19,396 nt of DNA. Origin: JAHJEM01 sp043805315 (GTDB lineage: Archaea > Nanobdellota > Nanobdellia > Woesearchaeales > JAHJEM01). The DNA lies in assembly GCA_043805315.1 (NCBI GenBank), contig JAZDID010000130.1, forward strand, positions 1-19,396, read 5' to 3'. Under the pieces are notes generated by a model, which ran no database searches, had not been told where the DNA came from, and saw only the letters and a list, made by a program, of their open reading frames with translations. Shown here piece after piece: positions 1-4,781 of this stretch. The position numbers and the translations under genes are program-made. How positions within the stretch are numbered: the first letter of the stretch is position 1; each line of letters begins with the position of its first letter.

Positions 1-70
1 CCCCTACGGGGTGGTCGCGTAGGGCAATTTCTAGTAAGAAATTGCCCGTCTGCGCCAAGGTGGCGTGCGT
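1..70. other. Hairpin-rich sequence at the window edge
   Basis: Three stem-loops follow one another. CCCC/GGGG pairs at 1-4 with 8-11, or alternatively CCCTACG (2-8) pairs with CGTAGGG (18-24). A perfect 11-bp stem pairs 22-32 with 37-47 around the 4-nt loop 33-36. A 5-bp stem pairs 53-57 with 61-65. No reading frame explains them. The segment may be the end of a structured RNA that lies mostly outside the window, or a compound terminator. I do not recognise a known RNA family, and the left part is cut off. Confidence 0.45.
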
Positions 71-96
71 TTATGACGTATTTTAAGAAAGGAACA

Positions 97-121
97 TTCA
101 TTTAAAGAAGTCTTAAATGAA
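97..121. terminator. AT-rich hairpin downstream of the SprT-like gene
   Basis: A 9-bp stem (97-105 with 113-121) closes a 7-nt loop, about 30 bases past the SprT-like stop codon. A second, mutually exclusive pairing AGTCTT/AAGACT uses 109-114 and 119-124. It could serve transcript ending or 3' protection. There is no long T-tract, so the terminator role is weakly supported. Confidence 0.3.
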
Positions 122-149
122 GACTCTTATTTATGGGAAGAAAAATTAA

Positions 150-800
150 TTACCAGAACTTCCACAACCCCCGTACTTTATTCTTCCTGATGAGAGAGGA
201 GAGTTTCCTCTCAGCCTCAGGATCGTGGTATTTCTTCTCAAGCTCCTTGAACTTTCTCGTGTGATGGTAGCTCCTGCCGTTCTTGTGGTTGAATTGCAGC
301 TTCTTGTGCAGCATCTCGTGGTACATGACGTAATCGAGAAGGTTCATGTCCTTCCGCAATATGGTTGAGATGGTGATGGTGTCTGTCGCGTACTCATACG
401 AGCCAAGCTTGGAAAAGGATTCTGTTCCCCAGGCAAGGTTCGGCCGCTCGAGAAGATTGTCAAAATACTGCTCGTTCACGCGGTCAAATGATTCTTCAAG
501 CGCAGGATCTGATGCAGTCACGATTGAATATCTCGGCAGGTTCTTGATGAACTTGTTGTACAGGTCAATATTGATCGTACTCTTCTTTTCCTTGAAGAGC
601 TTCAAGAGAAGTATCTGGATAAGCCCGATCTGGATTTCCTTTGAGACTGTCTTCCATTCCCTGCTCAGGCGGACTTCAATGAGATTCCCCTTTAGCCGTA
701 TATTGCCATTGTAGCCGCGGAAGGCGCGGGAATACTTGACCTTCGGCGTGTAGATGAATTGCTTAGCTGGAAACAGGCTTGTGAATGCTTCTTTGATCAT
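150..800 (-). CDS. SprT-like zinc metalloprotease domain protein
   Basis: This 216-aa protein has the zinc-protease motif HEMLH at residues 161-165, where the two His would bind zinc and the Glu would be catalytic. A downstream His pair (179-180) lies in a YHHTRKF context that resembles the third ligand of the SprT/WLM group. The region before it (about residues 95-150) fits the SprT-like core. The basic C-terminus may contact nucleic acid, since SprT/Spartan relatives act on DNA-protein crosslinks, but that role is inferred here. The start at 800 is supported by a TATA box at 823-830 that puts the predicted transcription start at the ATG, so the gene is leaderless. It follows the DGR reverse transcriptase by only 25 bases, but its own promoter overlaps the RT stop codon, so it need not be part of the retroelement. 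Confidence 0.75.
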   Translation of the reverse strand: MIKEAFTSLFPAKQFIYTPKVKYSRAFRGYNGNIRLKGNLIEVRLSREWKTVSKEIQIGLIQILLLKLFKEKKSTINIDLYNKFIKNLPRYSIVTASDPALEESFDRVNEQYFDNLLERPNLAWGTESFSKLGSYEYATDTITISTILRKDMNLLDYVMYHEMLHKKLQFNHKNGRSYHHTRKFKELEKKYHDPEAERKLSSLIRKNKVRGLWKFW

Positions 801-822
801 GAAAATAGAGAAAAGAATATGG

Positions 823-830
823 TATTTAAA
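823..830 (-). promoter_or_regulatory. TATA box of the SprT-like gene
   Basis: TTTAAATA on the minus strand, centred about 26 bases upstream of the ATG at 800. This spacing predicts a leaderless mRNA. The box overlaps the last codons and stop (826-828) of the RT gene. Confidence 0.5.
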
Positions 831-1938
831 GGCTTTGGAATTGCGGGCGTGCAGAGAAAGACTTTAGCCAGTGGCTTATTTCAACATCAGCGATAAGACC
901 GGGAAAGAGGTCGTGGAATCTCTTGATAAATTTTTTCCTTAGGCGATGGGTGTTTCCTTGAGAGGCATAGGCAAGCCATCCTTCAAAGCTCGCGTATATC
1001 TCATCATAGCTGAGAACGGAGTTTTTAAACAATTGCGGAAAGAACAACAATCGATTATTCATCTGTCTGATGTTGTTTTTCTTCAATAAAGAATGATGAG
1101 AGAATAACCTGAAGCCGAGAAACATAATCCCTCTTTGAATTGGCCTGACTTGTGACTTGTCAGGATGAAGCTCAAGCTTGAGGTTCTTCTTTAAGAAATC
1201 GTTGATATGTTGCTTGTGCTCTTCCAGCATTCTCCTTGAATTGCCAAGAATGACAAAATCATCAACGTACCGTAGGTAATATTTCGCTTTCAACTGGTTT
1301 TTGACATACTGGTCCAGTTCATTGAGGTACACATTGGCAAAGAACTGCGAAGTCAGGTTTCCAATCGGCATTCCCTTTTGTGAAATCTCACTCCGGTAAT
1401 TTTCTAATATTGTCTCTATAAGCCAAAGAGCTTTTTCATCAACGATTCTCTTCTTGAGCATCGAAATGAGCACCACATGATCAACCCTGTCAAAATAGTG
1501 CTTGATATCTGCTTTCAAGACAAACGTGTTTTTAGTATTATTCTTTGTCACCTTCCTCTTGAAGCAATCAAACCTTTGGATAGCTTTCAGCACACCCTTG
1601 CCTTTCCTGTTTGCATACGAATCATGGATGAAACGTGCATCAAAGATCGGCTCGATGACATTGCACAAGGCATGATGGACTATCCTGTCCCTGAACTCTG
1701 ACTTGCTTATCTTTCTGGTCTTAGGATCCCTCAAGATGAATGTTTTTAAAGGAGCAGGCTGATAGGCTTGAGAACGAAGCTCTGCGCGTAATTGCAGCAG
1801 GTTTTCTTCGAGGTTCTTTTCAAATTCGAGGACATACTGCTTCTTGGTCTTGTGTTTTCTTGCCTTTTTGTATGCTATTTCCAGGTTTTCATAGCTGCAA
1901 AGCCCGTCCCAAAGATGGCCATAGGTTTTCATGAGCAT
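826..1938 (-). CDS. Diversity-generating retroelement reverse transcriptase
   Basis: With the start at 1938 this is a 370-aa RT (a second ATG lies at 1932). It has the catalytic motifs in order: ADIKHYFD (Asp144), IGNLTSQ (192-198), YVDD (224-227) and the downstream FLGFRLF block (274-280). IGNLTSQ replaces the QGxxxSP seen in group II intron RTs and is the recognised DGR-RT signature. There is no maturase X domain or endonuclease domain, and the length is usual for DGR RTs. The enzyme would copy the adjacent template RNA into cDNA with random substitutions at adenines. The ATG choice rests on RT homology beginning after MLMKTYG. The same frame stays open upstream through the TR to a GTG at 2088 preceded by AAGGA, giving a 420-aa form. 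No avd gene accompanies it. Confidence 0.9.
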   Translation of the reverse strand: MLMKTYGHLWDGLCSYENLEIAYKKARKHKTKKQYVLEFEKNLEENLLQLRAELRSQAYQPAPLKTFILRDPKTRKISKSEFRDRIVHHALCNVIEPIFDARFIHDSYANRKGKGVLKAIQRFDCFKRKVTKNNTKNTFVLKADIKHYFDRVDHVVLISMLKKRIVDEKALWLIETILENYRSEISQKGMPIGNLTSQFFANVYLNELDQYVKNQLKAKYYLRYVDDFVILGNSRRMLEEHKQHINDFLKKNLKLELHPDKSQVRPIQRGIMFLGFRLFSHHSLLKKNNIRQMNNRLLFFPQLFKNSVLSYDEIYASFEGWLAYASQGNTHRLRKKFIKRFHDLFPGLIADVEISHWLKSFSARPQFQSL

Positions 1939-1955
1939 AGTCTTGGCATGCAGGG

Positions 1956-2050
1956 TTATTCCGACAAAACGGGCGTTGTTGTTGATGTTGTTGTTGCCAT
2001 TGAGGCTGTTGTTGTCGTTGTTGCCGAGGAACAGCAGCCGCCCCCGCGTT
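1956..2050 (-). repeat. DGR template repeat (TR)
   Basis: This 95-base copy aligns without gaps to 2363-2457 (offset 407). In its central part (1975-2023) it encodes a run of AAC/AAT codons on the minus strand. Fifteen of 25 adenines there differ in the VR, and no G, C or T differs. Mismatches at 1956, 1959, 1960, 2049 and 2050 are also at TR adenines. Flanking blocks are identical: 2024-2048 (25 bases) and 1961-1974 (14 bases). The TR sits just upstream of the RT, as in many DGRs. It would act as the RNA template for mutagenic retrohoming into the VR. Confidence 0.93.
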
Positions 2051-2201
2051 CTAGCCCTTTTATCGTACGATCTCCACTGCTGCTTCACGATTTCCTTGCG
2101 TACTCAGTGTCGCAGCTGTATTTCATGACCATTGCTGGCCGTGATAAAAGGGCGTGTAGCCCTGACAACACTCCAGCACTGCTAAAGCTATGCCAAGACA
2201 A
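1956..2201 (-). ncRNA. Probable DGR template RNA with structured 5' leader
   Basis: A transcript starting near 2201 (TATA-like box at 2223-2230) would carry a leader and then the TR. In the leader, GCCCTTTTATC (2153-2143) is perfectly complementary to GATAAAAGGGC (2064-2054), an 11-bp stem that ends four bases before the TR. Inside it is a GGCCA-GCAA-TGGTC hairpin with a GNRA-type tetraloop (2140-2127). Next to the 3' strand lies the 10-bp palindrome ATCGTACGAT (2062-2071), which competes with the long stem. The space occupied by avd in many DGRs is here non-coding. RNA ends are inferred, not seen. Confidence 0.45.
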
Positions 2202-2222
2202 GAGAAAAGAAAAAGCAAGGAA

Positions 2223-2230
2223 TTTAAAAA
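2223..2230 (-). promoter_or_regulatory. Possible promoter for the TR-RT transcript
   Basis: TTTTTAAA on the minus strand lies directly after the target-gene stop codon. It would start transcription near 2201, about 150 bases before the TR. It is only an AT-rich match, and read-through from the target gene is equally possible. Confidence 0.3.
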
Positions 2231-2231
2231 G

Positions 2232-3026
2232 TTATCCTAAAAGCGCTTTAGCCCTTTCCGCATACTCTGCTTGTGCCGCACGTGGAACATAATCCTCTGC
2301 AAGCTTCAGCATGTGCTCCAAGGATGGCCGCGTGGCCTGCTCAGCGCCTACGGCGCTTCGACGTACCCCGACAAAACGGGCGACGACGTCGATGCTGTTG
2401 CCGCCACTGAGGCCGTCGCCGCCGTCGTTGCCGAGGAACAGCAGCCGCCCCCGCGGCTCATCAGACAAATCATCTGAATACCAAACTCCTATTTTCTTGC
2501 CGTATATTTTTTCATGCTTTTCAAGATAGCGAACAGCACGCTCTTTGCCACCTAAAAAAGGAATGGTCTGCGGGTGCTGTAGTGCATCCTTAACAGGAAT
2601 GACTCCTGAAGTTGAGCTTTTTAATGCAGCATAATCAACCACAAAAACAGCCTGTCCATCTTCAAGGTCCAGAAGGCGTTGGAATTCAGGCTTTGGCAGT
2701 ACAGCAGCGTTATTCACCAGATGTTTTTTGGCAATTCTGACATTTTCAGGATTTGACAAGTAATTCTCCACATGCCCATAGACGACAACAGGATGTCCTG
2801 CTTTTGTCTTTCCAGCTGCGCGAATGCTCAGTGCAGTAAACCAATTCTGCCAAACATACGCACGAGAATCGTCTTCTGCAATCCGTGCATCAATAAGCTG
2901 CGGCATGAACACAGGAGCAAGCTTTTGCTGCTGGCAGGCTTCCAACGCCTCTTCAATAGTATTAGCATAGACTGACTTTCCAGCCATGATTTCAATCTTG
3001 GGAATCTGAATTTGCTCTTCTGCCAT
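2232..3026 (-). CDS. DGR-diversified target protein, C-type-lectin-like variable region
   Basis: This 264-aa protein has its VR at about residues 191-222. Residues changed relative to the TR are 201-205, 207, 209, 211 and 213-215. N200, N210 and I212 also come from adenine-containing codons and could vary. The frame RGRLLFLGN...ARFVGVR resembles the end of formylglycine-generating-enzyme/C-type-lectin-fold DGR targets; the fold is inferred from this short pattern. About 40 residues follow the VR and look helical, so the VR is not at the extreme C-terminus. Residues 1-185 form a domain I do not recognise. There is no signal peptide or membrane segment, which suggests an intracellular ligand or partner. 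The start at 3026 has a strong AAGGAGGT site 7 bases upstream and a TATA box at 3085-3092. Confidence 0.85.
   Translation of the reverse strand: MAEEQIQIPKIEIMAGKSVYANTIEEALEACQQQKLAPVFMPQLIDARIAEDDSRAYVWQNWFTALSIRAAGKTKAGHPVVVYGHVENYLSNPENVRIAKKHLVNNAAVLPKPEFQRLLDLEDGQAVFVVDYAALKSSTSGVIPVKDALQHPQTIPFLGGKERAVRYLEKHEKIYGKKIGVWYSDDLSDEPRGRLLFLGNDGGDGLSGGNSIDVVARFVGVRRSAVGAEQATRPSLEHMLKLAEDYVPRAAQAEYAERAKALLG
2343..2357 (-). promoter_or_regulatory. DGR hairpin/cruciform 3' of the VR
   Basis: AGCGCC-TAC-GGCGCT forms a perfect 6-bp stem with a 3-nt loop, starting 5 bases beyond the 3' end of the VR on the coding strand. In the Bordetella phage DGR a short hairpin/cruciform at this position promotes target recognition. 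The same role is inferred here from position and shape. Confidence 0.6.
2363..2457 (-). repeat. DGR variable repeat (VR) within the target gene
   Basis: This is the counterpart of the TR at 1956-2050. In the core (2382-2430), 13 substitutions read A-to-G and two read A-to-T on the coding strand, all at TR adenines. The 14 bases 2368-2381, identical to TR 1961-1974, are at the 3' end where an initiation-of-mutagenic-homing site is expected. The reading frame is preserved through the repeat, and no stop codon can arise from an AAC codon by changing only its adenines. Confidence 0.93.
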
Positions 3027-3033
3027 TTTACAA

Positions 3034-3041
3034 ACCTCCTT
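3034..3041 (-). promoter_or_regulatory. Shine-Dalgarno site of the DGR target gene
   Basis: AAGGAGGT lies 7 bases upstream of the ATG at 3026. It is among the best ribosome binding sites in the window and fixes the start of the target protein. Confidence 0.75.
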
Positions 3042-3084
3042 GTCTCAAAGTATCATGGAATACTGCATAAAAAACAAGAACTCA

Positions 3085-3092
3085 TATTTAAA
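3085..3092 (-). promoter_or_regulatory. TATA box of the DGR target gene
   Basis: TTTAAATA on the minus strand predicts a start near 3063 and a leader of about 37 bases that contains the Shine-Dalgarno site. An operator-like palindrome lies 17 bases upstream (3110-3121). Confidence 0.5.
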
Positions 3093-3109
3093 TCTTTCTA
3101 TTTATTTAC

Positions 3110-3121
3110 TACTTTCAAGTA
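3110..3121. promoter_or_regulatory. Operator-like palindrome 1 (TACTTNNAAGTA)
   Basis: TACTTTCAAGTA has perfect 5-bp arms around a 2-base centre. It lies upstream of the DGR target's TATA box in the divergent promoter region and is one of three copies of the same motif. Confidence 0.5.
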
Positions 3122-3154
3122 AACAACTCATAACTTAGTGTGTGCAAGAGAAAG

Positions 3155-3163
3155 TTTTATATA
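3155..3163 (+). promoter_or_regulatory. TATA box of the ATPase gene
   Basis: TTTTATATA is centred about 34 bases before the ATG at 3193. It predicts transcription starting within about 8 bases of the start codon, in line with the lack of any Shine-Dalgarno site. Confidence 0.5.
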
Positions 3164-3188
3164 CTTCTAAGTAATCTACTTTAAAGTA
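3162..3188. promoter_or_regulatory. Operator-like palindromes 2 and 3 (TACTTNNAAGTA)
   Basis: TACTTCTAAGTA (3162-3173) and TACTTTAAAGTA (3177-3188) lie 15 bases apart centre to centre, between the ATPase TATA box and its ATG. A protein bound here would block promoter access, the usual layout for archaeal repression. The regulator is unknown; the winged-helix segment in the ATPase itself is one candidate. Confidence 0.55.
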
Positions 3189-3192
3189 TACT

Positions 3193-4551
3193 ATGTTTAA
3201 GAACCGAAAAAAAGAACTCCACACTCTTGAAGAGCTTTACCGCGGAAAGAAAGCCAAGCTCATCGTGCTGTACGGCAGAAGGAGGGTTGGAAAGACCTCA
3301 CTCGTAAGGGAACTCCTGCAGAAACATGCCGGCATCTATTTTTTAGCACGCCAAGAGACAGATGCTGAAAACCTGAAGCGGTTCAGCGCTGCAATAAGCG
3401 ATTTTTTTCATGACCCAGTGGTTAGTGCAAGCCCGTTCCAGAACTGGGATGCAGTATTCCTGTACCTGAATGGAAAGCTCGCGCAGGAGCGGTTCATCAT
3501 CGCTATGGATGAGTTTCCCTATCTGGTCAAAGCCAATAAGGCACTTCCCTCCATTCTGCAGGATAACTGGGATAATCGCTTTCTCCAGAACAATGCCTTC
3601 ATTATTCTCTGCGGTTCCTCAATCTCAATGATGGAGAGGACTCTCGGCTACCAGAGCCCCTTGTACGGCAGGAGGACAGAACAGATGCTTGTCGAGCCTC
3701 TCCGCTTCACAGATGCGTGCGAATTCTTCACCGGAATAGGAATGGAGAAAAAAATTGAGTACTATGCCCTCCTCGGCGGCACCCCCGCCTACCTCCTAGA
3801 ATTTGACTATCAAAAAAGCATCGAAGAGAATATTGTCCAGAATGTCCTCCAGAGCACCAAATTCCTCTTTCAAGATGCGTTGTTTGTGCTCAGGGAGGAG
3901 TTGGAAGAGCCCCGCTATTATTTTACAATCCTCAGATCCATTGCAAACGGAAAAACATCCCTCAATGAGATTGTCAACGAAACAGGCCTGGACAGAAGCC
4001 TTGTGAGCAAGTATCTCGCTGTACTGATGGACATTCATCTTGTCCGCCGCCTCATCTCTTTTGGAGATAAAAAAAAATCCCGGAAAGGGCTTTATAAGAT
4101 ACAGGACCCTTTTTTCAAGTTCTGGTTCAGATTTGTCTATGAGAATGAGGAGTATATTGAACAAGGGAAGCAGGAACAACTGTTCAAAGAGAAGATTTTA
4201 CCGTTCTTCAACAGGTATGTTGGAGAGGTCTTTGAAGACATCTCTTTCCAATTCGTGAGCCAGCACTCCTTATTCAAAGGATTCCTCTTCAGCACATGGT
4301 GGAAAAAGGAAGACGAAATAGATATTGTCGGAAAATCTCAAGATAAAACCATATTCATCGAAGCGAAATGGAGGTCATTGTCCCTTGATGAAGCGAATCA
4401 CATCCTTGAGGACTTAAAGAAAAAAGTGGAGAAGCATTCTCTGTCATCAGGCACACCCTCAGCCATTGGCATCATTGCCAAGCACATTATAAAAAAGGAA
4501 TCATTAAGAAGGCGAGGTTTTTTTGCATTTGATCTTTCAGATTTTTCCTGA
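3193..4551 (+). CDS. Archaeal AAA-type ATPase with C-terminal DUF234 nuclease-like domain
   Basis: The protein is 452 aa. A P-loop GRRRVGKTS lies at 28-36 and the Walker B segment IIAMDEFPY at 102-110, with Asp106-Glu107. A helix-turn-helix-like segment (about 245-290) precedes a C-terminal domain of the DUF234/PF03008 kind. In that domain Asp377 and the EAK at 390-392 fit a PD-(D/E)xK nuclease core. These proteins (PF01637 family) are common, often multi-copy, in archaea; their role is poorly known and links to mobile elements or defence have been suggested. The mRNA is predicted to be leaderless. The gene is divergent from the DGR target and shares with it a promoter region with three TACTTNNAAGTA palindromes, so the two may be co-regulated. 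Confidence 0.88.
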   Translation: MFKNRKKELHTLEELYRGKKAKLIVLYGRRRVGKTSLVRELLQKHAGIYFLARQETDAENLKRFSAAISDFFHDPVVSASPFQNWDAVFLYLNGKLAQERFIIAMDEFPYLVKANKALPSILQDNWDNRFLQNNAFIILCGSSISMMERTLGYQSPLYGRRTEQMLVEPLRFTDACEFFTGIGMEKKIEYYALLGGTPAYLLEFDYQKSIEENIVQNVLQSTKFLFQDALFVLREELEEPRYYFTILRSIANGKTSLNEIVNETGLDRSLVSKYLAVLMDIHLVRRLISFGDKKKSRKGLYKIQDPFFKFWFRFVYENEEYIEQGKQEQLFKEKILPFFNRYVGEVFEDISFQFVSQHSLFKGFLFSTWWKKEDEIDIVGKSQDKTIFIEAKWRSLSLDEANHILEDLKKKVEKHSLSSGTPSAIGIIAKHIIKKESLRRRGFFAFDLSDFS

Positions 4552-4570
4552 AAAAAATGTCAATCGAAAA

Positions 4571-4742
4571 CCGACCACCTCCAGTCAAAGACTGGGGGCA
4601 TGCTCGCCCTTCGGGCTCGGGTCGGTAATCAGCAAACCGCGGGTTTGCTGGTATTTCAACAATGTGTTGAAATTTTCTCGGACTATTCATTTTCCACTCG
4701 ATTATTTCATCGAGCGAATAACCACCATTCAAAGAATGGTGG
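4571..4742. ncRNA. Hairpin cluster, candidate structured RNA or palindromic element
   Basis: The 230-base gap between two convergent genes contains a run of stem-loops. Four have an identical layout of 9-bp stem and 3-nt loop (21 bases): 4578-4598 (loop AAA, one G-T pair), 4630-4650 (loop GCG), 4653-4673 (loop ATG) and 4722-4742 (loop AAA). Their sequences differ. A fifth has a 6-bp stem and 6-nt loop (4697-4714), possibly extended by TATTC/GAATA. The first hairpin and a small GCCC/GGGC hairpin (4606-4616) are enclosed by CCGACC (4571-4576) pairing with GGTCGG (4620-4625). TTTTCCAC (4690-4697) could also pair with GTGGAAAA (4739-4746). Structure is clear; expression, strand and function are unknown. 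Confidence 0.5.
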
Positions 4743-4781
4743 AAAACGAATATTTTAGGAGGAGAAAAGGCTGTGGCATGT

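Noticed and set aside
826..1938. RT as part of a group II intron
   Set aside because: There is no maturase or endonuclease domain and no intron RNA domains V/VI were seen; the IGNLTSQ motif and TR/VR pair place it with DGRs.
1792..2292. Plus-strand 166-codon frame across the RT 5' end and the TR
   Set aside because: It is antisense to the DGR; its long open frame comes from the valine-rich reverse reading of the AAC-rich template, and it has no ribosome binding site or recognisable domain.
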